From an uncultured Saprospirales bacterium (lineage in GTDB: Bacteria > Bacteroidota > Bacteroidia > Chitinophagales > Saprospiraceae): a DNA stretch of 7,225 nucleotides. Below the pieces are notes generated by a model. It saw only the letters and a list, made by a program, of their open reading frames with translations. It had not been told where the DNA came from and did not search any database. Of the stretch, positions 1 through 6,874 are shown one piece after another. Within the stretch, counting starts at the first letter, position 1. Every line of letters starts with the position of its first letter. A program made the translations under genes and the position numbers. The DNA is taken from assembly GCA_937926355.1 (NCBI GenBank), contig CALAZP010000134.1:1-7225 (forward strand), given 5' to 3'.

Positions 1-800
1 CCATTACCAGTGAAGACGGATTGGGTCAAAGTCGGGAATTATTTAATTTGGCAGATGGCCAATTAATCCCAGTTTTAACAGCGACCAATGCCACCATAGG
101 CTGGAAAAAGTTGTGGGAAAACGGATGGGTTTTCGAAATGGAAGGATATTATAAATTATTAAACGGGATTGTAGAATATGCCCCTTTATTTAATAACCTT
201 ATTGGAAATGCCTCTAATAGAAAACCCAGATTTACCTTTTTTGAGGGCAAGGGTAAAATCCGAGGGTTAGATGTTTTATTGAGAAAATCAACTAACCACT
301 GGGGTTGGCTGCTAGCTTATACCTTAAGTAAAAACACCCATACCTTTCCAAGAATAGCTAATAATACTCCTTTCCCAGCTGCTACTGACCGTCGTCATCA
401 ATTGAATTGGGCAGGTCATTACCGATGGAAAAAATGGACCTTCTCTTCAACGTTTAATTTCGCCAGTGGAAGGCCTTACACAGATTTAAAAAAAATCACT
501 GAATTCCTCAGTGAAAATCCTAGAACCTTTTTATCTCCAAACGATAGAATAAGCTATCTAAAGAATTACCAACGGTGGGATTTCAAAATAAATTACACAC
601 CGAGTAATTCTAATAAACCTTGGTTGTTAGGTGTGGGAATCTATAATATTCTTAATCGTCCCAATGTGGCCTATCGTCAATATGCCTTTGTTTTTTCTGA
701 AACCAGAAATGATCCCTCTTTTTTAAGGAATACTATTGCTGGAAATGAAGTCTACATGTTGGGAAGAACCCTTACCTTTGATTTTCAATATTCTTTTTAA
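1..800 (+). CDS. TonB-dependent outer-membrane receptor, C-terminal part (5' truncated by window edge)
   Basis: The reading frame is open from base 3 at the left edge, so the gene begins outside the window; about 265 residues are visible. The protein has the alternating aromatic/polar pattern of outer-membrane beta-strands. It shows landmarks of the C-terminal barrel of Bacteroidota TonB-dependent receptors: an 'EGYYK' strand, 'KGKIRGLDVLLRK', 'AYTLSKN', 'DRRHQLNWAGHYRWKKW', 'ASGRPYT', 'YNILNRPN', and a last strand ending in aromatic Phe (FDFQYSF). Such receptors import substrates such as siderophores, vitamin B12, glycans or metals across the outer membrane using TonB-ExbBD energy. The plug domain and any N-terminal carboxypeptidase-like domain lie outside the window, so the substrate cannot be inferred. 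No SusD-like partner follows. The next gene starts 11 bases later on the same strand and may be co-transcribed. An in-frame TTG at 21 is internal, not a start. Confidence 0.88.
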   Translation, partial: ITSEDGLGQSRELFNLADGQLIPVLTATNATIGWKKLWENGWVFEMEGYYKLLNGIVEYAPLFNNLIGNASNRKPRFTFFEGKGKIRGLDVLLRKSTNHWGWLLAYTLSKNTHTFPRIANNTPFPAATDRRHQLNWAGHYRWKKWTFSSTFNFASGRPYTDLKKITEFLSENPRTFLSPNDRISYLKNYQRWDFKINYTPSNSNKPWLLGVGIYNILNRPNVAYRQYAFVFSETRNDPSFLRNTIAGNEVYMLGRTLTFDFQYSF

Positions 801-811
801 AAATAGCATCA

Positions 812-1105
812 ATGGAGTTAGATAAAATCACAGAGCAGTTTCAAAAAATGGCTGAAAAAATCGGCAATCTTGGAAAATCTTTAAAATTTGTAGTCGATGA
901 TCAAATTGTTTTCATAGATATGACAGGAGATACTCCCCAAATATCTACGGATGACAAAGAAGCCGATACCACTATTATTACTAGTTTGGCTACCTTAGAA
1001 GACCTAAAAAATGGCGGCAACCCTATGACAGCAGTTATGACTGGCAAAATAAAGATAAAAGGAGATATGGGGCTGGCGATGAAATTAAGTAGCTTTTTTA
1101 AATAA
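812..1105 (+). CDS. Stand-alone SCP2 sterol-carrier-like domain protein
   Basis: This is a complete 97-residue protein with an ATG start. No signal peptide or membrane segment is visible, so it should be cytoplasmic. Its pattern fits the C-terminal two thirds of the SCP2 sterol-transfer fold: an amphipathic N-terminal helix ('ITEQFQKMAEKIGNLG', about residues 6-21), a beta section ('KFVVDDQIVFIDMTG'), the 'ADTTIITSLATLEDLKNGGN' segment (about residues 51-70) and the family-typical ending 'AVMTGKIKIKGDMGLAMKLSSFF'. SCP2 domains form a hydrophobic pocket that binds lipids or acyl-CoAs; the ligand of bacterial single-domain versions is mostly unknown. It is about 10-20 residues shorter than many SCP2 domains but appears intact. 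It lies 11 bases after the TonB-dependent receptor, which suggests one transcript, though no functional link is evident. Its last 8 bases overlap the 3' end of ileS on the other strand. Family assignment is by motif memory. Confidence 0.8.
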   Translation: MELDKITEQFQKMAEKIGNLGKSLKFVVDDQIVFIDMTGDTPQISTDDKEADTTIITSLATLEDLKNGGNPMTAVMTGKIKIKGDMGLAMKLSSFFK

Positions 1106-4100
1106 ACTGCTCAATTTCTATGGCAACTGCGATTCCTTCTATTAATTCTATTGGAGTTGCAGATAAGTGTTCAACTAGGTGTAACTCTTCAGCTAATACC
1201 TCTGCTTTGATATGAGAAGAGAATAGCTCAATAGCTTGGTTTAAATCTTGGTGTTGACTAATATTTACTTTGATTTTATCGGTAACATTATAATCCTTTT
1301 CTTTTCTCAAATTCTGAATCCTGTTTACCAATTCCCTTGCTAATCCCTCTGCTTTTAAACCAGGAGTAATGGTGATATCAAGGGCAACCGTTAATCCCCC
1401 TTCAGAGGCGACAAGCCATCCTGGAATATCCTCCGTGGTAATTTCAAAATCTTCTTTCTCCAAGATAAAAACTCCAGAATTGGGAATACTGAGTTCATAC
1501 TTCCCCTCCTTTTCAATCTTTTGGATATCCGCTTGAGTAAATTGATTTATAAGGCCCGCCGCAATTTTCATAGCTGGTCCAAGCCGCTTACCTAAAGTCT
1601 TAAAATTGGGTTTGATTTTCTTCTTAATGATTCCCTCACTGTCCTGAATATATTCAATAGACTTGACATTGACTTCTGCTAAAATTAAATCTTTTACCGC
1701 CTCAACCTGTTGCTCAAAGTCATCCTCTAGAATAGGAAGTAATATTTTTTGTAGTGGCTGTCTGATTCGAATATTTTCTTTCCTTCTTAAGGACCTTACC
1801 AAAGAGGAAATCCGCTGGGCATATCCCATTCTTTGTTCCAAACTCATATCGATGAGTTCGGTATTGGGATTTGGAAAATCGGCTAGATGTGCAGACTGGA
1901 ATGCCTCTTTTACCGTGGCATCATTGAGGTTTTTATACATCCAATCTGCAAAAAATGGCGCTACTGGTGCCATAAGTTTAGCAATGGTTACCAAACACTC
2001 ATAAAGCGTTTGGTAAGCTGCAATTTTATCATGAGAATAATCCCCTTTCCAAAATCTCCTTCTACACAATCGAACGTACCAATTACTTAGGTGTTCGTCT
2101 ACAAAATTCATGATTCTTCTGGTTGCATTAGTTGCTTCATAATCAGCATAATCTAATTTAACTTGTTTAACCAACGAGTTAAGTAGCGAAGTAATCCATC
2201 GGTCAATTTCAGGCCTTTTCTCTATTGGAAGTGGTGCCTCCTCAAATTTGAACCCATCAATATTTGCATAAAGGGTAAAAAATGAATAGGTGTTGAAGAG
2301 GGTCCCAAAAAATTTCCTTTTAACTTCCTCCACACCTGCTAGGTCAAATTTTAAATTGTCCCATGGCTGGGCGTTTGATATCATATACCATCTAGTGGCA
2401 TCTGCACCATGAGTAGCAATGGTTTGGAAAGGATCAATAGCATTTCCCAATCGTTTGGACATTTTAACCCCATTTTTATCTAGGACCAAACCATTGGAAA
2501 CTACATTTTTGAAAGCAACTTTATCGAAAACCATAGCAGCAATAGCATGCAAAGTATAAAACCATCCTCTAGTCTGATCTACTCCCTCAGCGATGAAATC
2601 TGCTGGAAAATTCTCCTCAAATAAATCTTTGTTTTCAAATGGATAATGCCATTGTGCATAGGGCATGGAGCCGGAATCAAACCATACATCAATCAAGTCA
2701 AGCTCTCTGTGCATGATATTGCCCTTTTCACTGACCAACTTAATCTCGTCGATATAAGGTCTATGCAAATCCGTGGGAACCTCTTGGTTGATCCCCAATT
2801 CCTGATTGGCCTTTTCCACTGCTATTTTTAGCTCTTCAATACCTCCTATACAAATTTCCTCTTTTCCATCTTCAGTTCTCCATATTGGTAGAGGAATTCC
2901 CCAATAGCGAGATCTCGATAAATTCCAATCTTGAAGGTTTTCCAACCACTTTCCAAATCTTCCCTCACCAGTCGCCTTAGGTTTCCAGTTAATCGTTTGA
3001 TTTAAATCAAACATCCTATTTTTTAGGCTGGAAGTTTTGATAAACCACGAATCTAAAGGATAATACAATACCGGTTTATCCGTTCTCCAACAGTGTGGAT
3101 AAGCGTGTTCATATTTTTCCGATAGGAATAACTTATTCTCTCCTTTTAATTTGACAACAATATCGGTATCCACGGAACGATCTTCCTGTTGACCGTAATC
3201 TTTAACATATCTACCAGCAAAATCCGTGACTTCCTCAACAAACTTCCCTTGACGGTCCACTAATGGAATACTATTGCCCAGCGTGTCTTCTACAGTAATA
3301 GGGGGTATACCAAACTGGCGGCAAACCCGAAAGTCGTCCGCTCCAAAGGTTGGAGCCATATGAACTATTCCCGTTCCATCTTCAGTAGAAACAAAATCTC
3401 CTATCAGTACTCTAAAAGCCGGTTCCTTGGGTTGAACATAGTCCATTAATTGTTCGTACTCCATACCCTCCAAAACACTCCCCTTCATTTCAGAAACAAC
3501 CTCGATATAGGGAATAGGTTGGTTACTGGCCTTCATGTCTTCAGGTTTCAATTCTGCTATGGCCTTTGAAAAATACTGATTAAACCTGTCTTTAGCCAGA
3601 ATGACCGAAGTAGGTTGACCTGTATACCTGTTGAAGGTCTTTACTTTTACATAATCAATATCCTTACCCACCGCTAAAGCTGAATTTGAAGGTAATGTCC
3701 AAGGCGTGGTTGTCCAAGCCAAAAAATAAGTGTTTTCCTCTCCTTTAACTTTAAATTGAGCAATAGCTGAAACATCCTTTATATTCTTGTATGCACCAGG
3801 CATATTCAATTCGTGGGAACTTAATCCAGTTCCTGCAGCTGGAGAGTACGGTTGTATAGTATATCCCTTATAAAGCAATTGCTTTTGATAAATTTGCTTC
3901 AAAAGCCACCAGACAGATTCTATATATTCATTTTTGTAGGTGATATATGGATTTTCAAGATCTACCCAATAACCCATTTTTTTAGTGATATCATCCCATC
4001 TATCTTTGTATTGCATGACTGTCTCGCGACATTTAGCATTGTATTCGTCAACTGAAATTTTATTTCCTATATCTTCCTTCGTAATTCCCAACTCCTTCTC

Positions 4101-4385
4101 AACACTCAATTCTATAGGCAATCCATGGGTGTCCCAGCCTCCTTTTCGGGAAACTTTCTTACCATCCATGGTGTGAAACCGACAAAATAAATCTTTAATA
4201 GTTCTGGCCATTACATGGTGTATACCTGGCATTCCATTGGCAGAAGGAGGCCCCTCGTAGAATACAAAAGGTTTAGCATCATTCCTAGCGGAAATACTCT
4301 TTTGAAATACTCCTTCTTTCTCCCAAAAAGCTAGTATTTCACAATCAATTGAAGTAAGGTCTAATTGTTTAAATGTCTTATACAT
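1098..4385 (-). CDS. ileS: Isoleucyl-tRNA synthetase, IleRS2 type with GIHH signature
   Basis: This 1095-residue class I synthetase charges tRNA-Ile with isoleucine in the cytoplasm. The first signature lies in 'GPPSANGMPGIHHVMARTIKD', with G-I-H-H at residues 54-57 in place of canonical HxGH. Next come 'KGGWDTHGLPIE' (81-92), the CP1 editing domain (roughly 200-420, with 'TTTPWTLPSN' at 225-234 and 'GTGIVHMAPTFGADDF' at 337-352 carrying the conserved editing Asp pair), 'DVWFDSGS' (566-573), 'GVDQTRGWFY' (601-610) and KMSKR (641-645). The helical anticodon-binding domain follows (about 720-870), then a long C-terminal region without the CxxC zinc site of IleRS1. Length, lack of zinc site and KMSKR fit IleRS2 (eukaryote-like). 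I chose ATG at 4385. A TTG at 4403 would add six residues, but family members begin near 'MYKxxK', and a -7 promoter element at 4421-4428 leaves a leader of about 30 bases before the ATG. The gene is transcribed divergently from the ABC operon. Confidence 0.97.
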   Translation of the reverse strand: MYKTFKQLDLTSIDCEILAFWEKEGVFQKSISARNDAKPFVFYEGPPSANGMPGIHHVMARTIKDLFCRFHTMDGKKVSRKGGWDTHGLPIELSVEKELGITKEDIGNKISVDEYNAKCRETVMQYKDRWDDITKKMGYWVDLENPYITYKNEYIESVWWLLKQIYQKQLLYKGYTIQPYSPAAGTGLSSHELNMPGAYKNIKDVSAIAQFKVKGEENTYFLAWTTTPWTLPSNSALAVGKDIDYVKVKTFNRYTGQPTSVILAKDRFNQYFSKAIAELKPEDMKASNQPIPYIEVVSEMKGSVLEGMEYEQLMDYVQPKEPAFRVLIGDFVSTEDGTGIVHMAPTFGADDFRVCRQFGIPPITVEDTLGNSIPLVDRQGKFVEEVTDFAGRYVKDYGQQEDRSVDTDIVVKLKGENKLFLSEKYEHAYPHCWRTDKPVLYYPLDSWFIKTSSLKNRMFDLNQTINWKPKATGEGRFGKWLENLQDWNLSRSRYWGIPLPIWRTEDGKEEICIGGIEELKIAVEKANQELGINQEVPTDLHRPYIDEIKLVSEKGNIMHRELDLIDVWFDSGSMPYAQWHYPFENKDLFEENFPADFIAEGVDQTRGWFYTLHAIAAMVFDKVAFKNVVSNGLVLDKNGVKMSKRLGNAIDPFQTIATHGADATRWYMISNAQPWDNLKFDLAGVEEVKRKFFGTLFNTYSFFTLYANIDGFKFEEAPLPIEKRPEIDRWITSLLNSLVKQVKLDYADYEATNATRRIMNFVDEHLSNWYVRLCRRRFWKGDYSHDKIAAYQTLYECLVTIAKLMAPVAPFFADWMYKNLNDATVKEAFQSAHLADFPNPNTELIDMSLEQRMGYAQRISSLVRSLRRKENIRIRQPLQKILLPILEDDFEQQVEAVKDLILAEVNVKSIEYIQDSEGIIKKKIKPNFKTLGKRLGPAMKIAAGLINQFTQADIQKIEKEGKYELSIPNSGVFILEKEDFEITTEDIPGWLVASEGGLTVALDITITPGLKAEGLARELVNRIQNLRKEKDYNVTDKIKVNISQHQDLNQAIELFSSHIKAEVLAEELHLVEHLSATPIELIEGIAVAIEIEQFI

Positions 4386-4515
4386 TGGGATGCTGTTTGC
4401 CAAGGATAAAAAAGAATGGGCAAAGATACAAAACCAAATAAAATAAAGGCTTTAAGTCATCTATCTATCAATTGAATTGTTTACCTTCCAAACGATAACT
4501 TAATTCGCTTTTGAT
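4386..4515. other. Divergent intergenic region between ileS and the ABC operon
   Basis: This AT-rich gap of 130 bases is the only sizeable non-coding stretch and must hold the start signals for both directions. The ileS side has a convincing -7 element at 4421-4428 (minus strand). For the rightward operon I see only weak partial matches (for example TAACTTAA at 4496-4503, with ATTG about 21 bases upstream), so its promoter is unassigned. The short palindrome CAATTG near 4469-4474 is too small to call an operator. No Zur- or Fur-like long inverted repeat was recognised by eye. Confidence 0.6.
4421..4428 (-). promoter_or_regulatory. Putative ileS promoter, Bacteroidota -7 element
   Basis: On the minus strand these bases read TATCTTTG, an exact match to the Bacteroidota -7 consensus TANNTTTG recognised by the primary sigma factor of this phylum. 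It ends 35 bases upstream of the ileS ATG at 4385, so transcription would begin near 4414-4416 and give a leader of about 30 bases. No TTTG -33 element is seen at the expected 19-21 base spacing; the upstream stretch is T-rich with only closer TTTG copies. Position and exact -7 match support it; the missing -33 box weakens it. Confidence 0.45.
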
Positions 4516-5169
4516 ATGCTAGTTACCAAGGACCTCTGTTATCAATATTCCAACTCCCAACCCCTTTGTTTTCCTAATCTCGAATGTGAAAAAGGAGGTT
4601 CCATCTTAATACTTGGACCATCTGGATCTGGAAAAACTACCTTACTGCATTTATTAGGGGGTTTGATTCGTCCTACCAATGGACAAATAATGCTGAAAAA
4701 TATAGATTTAGCTTCTCTATCAGATAAAAATTTAGACCTTTTTCGAGGTCAAAATATTGGAATTATCTTCCAGAAACCTCATTTTATAAGGTCTTTAACC
4801 GTATGGGAAAATCTTTTGTTAGCTGCTGCCTTGGCCGGAAATAAGCCTAATAAAAAAAGAATATCCAGCCTATTAGAAAGATTAAATATAGTTCATAAAT
4901 TGCACATCCTGACAGACCAGCTCAGCTTAGGTGAACAACAAAGAGTTGCTATTGCTAGGGCATTAGTTAATGAACCAAAACTGATTTTGGCAGATGAACC
5001 CACCTCTGCTTTGGACGATAAAAATGGGGCGGAGGTAGCTGAATTATTAGATGAAGAATCTAAAAGATTAGAAGCTGCATTACTCATTGTGACACATGAC
5101 AATAGACTTCAAACTAAATTTAAAAAAACCATTACCTTGGCACCTTCTGAAAAGAGTGGTAACCTATGA
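4516..5169 (+). CDS. ABC transporter ATPase, MacB/LolD-like
   Basis: This 217-residue protein is a single nucleotide-binding domain of the family that partners FtsX/MacB-fold permeases (LolD, MacB, FtsE). Visible motifs in order are Walker A 'GPSGSGKTT' (34-42), Q-loop 'IIFQKP' with Q86, signature 'LSLGEQQR' (136-143), Walker B 'LILADE' (156-161, catalytic Glu161), D-loop 'SALD' (164-167) and switch His194 in 'IVTHD'. All catalytic residues are present, so it should hydrolyse ATP at the cytoplasmic face of the inner membrane. The signature has Leu where LSGGQ has its first Gly, a position that varies in this family. The stop codon overlaps the permease start as ATGA, which indicates translational coupling and an obligate pair. 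The ATG at 4516 is the natural start: only about nine residues precede the first part of the fold and no Shine-Dalgarno is seen. It resembles LolD, but the permease and third gene point to another, possibly metal-related, system, so no symbol is given. Confidence 0.95.
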   Translation: MLVTKDLCYQYSNSQPLCFPNLECEKGGSILILGPSGSGKTTLLHLLGGLIRPTNGQIMLKNIDLASLSDKNLDLFRGQNIGIIFQKPHFIRSLTVWENLLLAAALAGNKPNKKRISSLLERLNIVHKLHILTDQLSLGEQQRVAIARALVNEPKLILADEPTSALDDKNGAEVAELLDEESKRLEAALLIVTHDNRLQTKFKKTITLAPSEKSGNL

Positions 5170-6404
5170 ACTTCTTTTATTTAAGTAGAAAAAATTTAAG
5201 CAGTAAACCGCTGTCCACCTTTCTTTCCTTAATGCTCTTTGCCCTAGGTATTAGCTTAATAACCATTTTATTGTTACTAAATGATCAATTCCAAAAGCAA
5301 TTCGACAAAAATTTAGCTGGTATAGATCTAGTAATCGGTGCAAAAGGAAGCCCTCTTCAACTGATTTTATCTGGAATGTACCATTTAGATGCCCCTACGG
5401 GAAATATTCCAATTACTGAAATCCAACCATTCTTACGAAAAAACCATCCTTTAATTGGCGAAGTCGTACCCCTTTCATTAGGAGATTCCTATAAAGGGTT
5501 TCGAATAGTAGGTACCACCCCAGATTTTTTTGAATTGTATAAAGGTGCTTTTCAAATTGGTCAAGTTTGGACCAAACCTATGCAGGCAGTTTTAGGATTT
5601 GCTGTGGCTCAGAAATTAAATTTGAAAATTGGAGACACCTTCCAAAGTTCCCATGGACTTAAAGAGGACGATGATTTAATTCACGATGGACACCAACCCA
5701 TTCAAATAGTGGGAATTTTAAAGCCAAGTGGTACCGTAATGGACCAATTGCTATTGACAGACTTCAGAACAGTTTGGGAAGTTCACAATAAACAAAATTC
5801 AAATAGTTCCTCATTAGAGGAATCCTCTATAGCTACTCTAGCTTCCTTTGACGATCAGTCTATAACTTCCTTGCTTGTCAAACTTAAATCTAGGAATTTT
5901 CAAGCCCTTAACTTTCAGCGTAATATTAATGAAAATACCAACCTTCAAGCTGCTACTCCTGCTATTGAAATCAATAGACTCTATGCCAATATAGGGTTGG
6001 GTATTTCTTTACTCAGGGCTCTTGCCATTGCTATTATTTTAGTGTCAGGTATAAGTATTTTTGTCTCTCTTTATAACTCCTTAAAAGATAGAAAATACGA
6101 AATGGCGCTCATGAGAGTAATGGGGGGATCTCGATTTAAATTGTTTAAATTGATTCTTCTCGAAGGTTTTACATTAGCAGTTTTAGGCTGGCTATTGGGA
6201 GTTACTATCGGTCATTTAGGTTTAGAAGTGATTGCCAATTCCTTGGAAAGCTCATACAAATACAGCATTTCTGGTTTCATTTTGATTAGCGAAGAGTGGT
6301 ATATCTTATGGGCTTCTATTTTGATTGGTATACTGGCCTCACTTGTTCCTGCAATTGGGGCTGCAAGAACAAATATTCATCAAACTTTATCGGAAGGAAA
6401 ATAA
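5166..6404 (+). CDS. FtsX/MacB-fold ABC permease with His/Asp-rich periplasmic loop
   Basis: This 412-residue inner-membrane permease has the type VII ABC layout: one N-terminal transmembrane helix (about residues 16-38), a large periplasmic domain (about 40-275) and three C-terminal helices (about 278-304, 326-350, 376-400). The FtsX-domain hallmark 'DRKYEMALMRVMGGSR' (308-323) is the cytoplasmic segment that contacts the ATPase. In the periplasmic domain, 'GAKGSPLQLILSGMYHLDAPTGNI' (58-81) and 'VGILKPSGTVMDQLLLTD' (182-199) match a MacB-like permease subgroup I recall being found beside DUF3299-type proteins. Between them, residues 163-176 carry H163, D168-D170, H173, D174 and H176, a plausible metal-binding loop. 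Such transporters often transmit force to periplasmic partners rather than carry substrate through the membrane. The start overlaps the ATPase stop by four bases, and the exported Cys-pair protein follows nine bases later. There is no HlyD-type adaptor or TolC gene here, which argues against classical MacAB efflux. The substrate is unproven. Confidence 0.9.
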   Translation: MNFFYLSRKNLSSKPLSTFLSLMLFALGISLITILLLLNDQFQKQFDKNLAGIDLVIGAKGSPLQLILSGMYHLDAPTGNIPITEIQPFLRKNHPLIGEVVPLSLGDSYKGFRIVGTTPDFFELYKGAFQIGQVWTKPMQAVLGFAVAQKLNLKIGDTFQSSHGLKEDDDLIHDGHQPIQIVGILKPSGTVMDQLLLTDFRTVWEVHNKQNSNSSSLEESSIATLASFDDQSITSLLVKLKSRNFQALNFQRNINENTNLQAATPAIEINRLYANIGLGISLLRALAIAIILVSGISIFVSLYNSLKDRKYEMALMRVMGGSRFKLFKLILLEGFTLAVLGWLLGVTIGHLGLEVIANSLESSYKYSISGFILISEEWYILWASILIGILASLVPAIGAARTNIHQTLSEGK

Positions 6405-6413
6405 ATTTGTGAC

Positions 6414-6863
6414 ATGAAAAATTATTTGAATACAGCATTATTTATCTTATTCGCTCTTTCATCTTTTGCCCAAAGCAGTGACAATGTTTGGAATACTCTA
6501 AGCAAGATTACCTTCAAAAAAGAATACGATGAACTCCTAGGTTTCAAGGTAGATGTTCCAGTTTTTAGCGAAGAAGTTCAAGCTTTAGAAAATCAAGAGG
6601 TGGTTATCAAAGGGTATATTATTCCGGTTGAAGGTTACAAAAGTCATAAGGAGTTTATTTTTTCTGCTTTTCCTTACAATCTATGTTTTTTCTGTGGTGG
6701 AGCTGGTCCTGAAACAGTAATGGAAGTTTTTGCCACGGAATCCGTAAAATATACCACTGACCCCATTTACCTGAAAGGTAAACTAGAACTTAATGCATCT
6801 GACATCAATAGGCTAATGTACGCGCTCAATAATGCTGAACAAGTCAAAAATCCACAAGAGTAA
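6414..6863 (+). CDS. Exported DUF3299-like protein with CFFCGG motif
   Basis: This 149-residue protein has a clear N-terminal signal peptide: Lys2, a hydrophobic core (about 5-16) and a likely signal peptidase I site at 'SSFA|Q' (19/20). No Cys follows the core, so it is probably soluble periplasmic rather than a lipoprotein. The mature part runs 'VWNTLSKITF' (25-34), then 'ALENQEVVIKGYIIPVEGY' (57-75) and 'FPYNLCFFCGGAGPETVMEV' (86-105). The order Trp-x-x-Leu, 'G-x-x-V-x-I-x-G-x-x-x-P', then a Cys-containing core resembles DUF3299, whose proteobacterial members have 'CxHxPPPPxNQ' at the last position; here C91 and C94 form CFFCGG instead. The fold is probably an OB-like beta barrel (inference). 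The Cys pair could bind metal or form a disulfide. It lies nine bases after the permease, so it is very likely the periplasmic partner of that ABC pair. The DUF3299 link is from pattern resemblance and its function is unknown. Confidence 0.82.
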   Translation: MKNYLNTALFILFALSSFAQSSDNVWNTLSKITFKKEYDELLGFKVDVPVFSEEVQALENQEVVIKGYIIPVEGYKSHKEFIFSAFPYNLCFFCGGAGPETVMEVFATESVKYTTDPIYLKGKLELNASDINRLMYALNNAEQVKNPQE

Positions 6864-6874
6864 GGTAAGCTGTT

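Noticed and set aside
1663..2090. Open frames on the plus strand opposite ileS (about 113 and 67 codons)
   Set aside because: They lie wholly antisense to a strongly conserved synthetase, have no recognisable motif and overlap each other in different frames.
2646..4176. Further short plus-strand open frames antisense to ileS (60-70 codons)
   Set aside because: Shadow frames of the ileS coding sequence with no domain or start-signal support.
4472..4503. Possible promoter for the ABC operon (ATTG, 21-base gap, TAACTTAA)
   Set aside because: Both elements are poor matches to TTTG/TANNTTTG and the implied transcription start would be only about 7 bases from the ATG at 4516.
4893..5102. Minus-strand open frame of 69 codons inside the ABC ATPase gene
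   Set aside because: It is antisense to the signature-to-Walker B region of a clear ATPase; low-complexity Ser-rich translation is typical of a shadow frame.
4516..6404. LolCDE lipoprotein-release or MacAB efflux system
   Set aside because: There is a single permease, no adaptor or TolC gene, and the permease has the 'DAPTGN'/'PSGTVMDQ' pattern plus a His-rich loop; the ATPase alone cannot distinguish these families.
6864..6874. Terminator between the convergent ABC operon and odhB
   Set aside because: Only 11 bases separate the stop codons and no GC-rich hairpin with a T-run is visible nearby.
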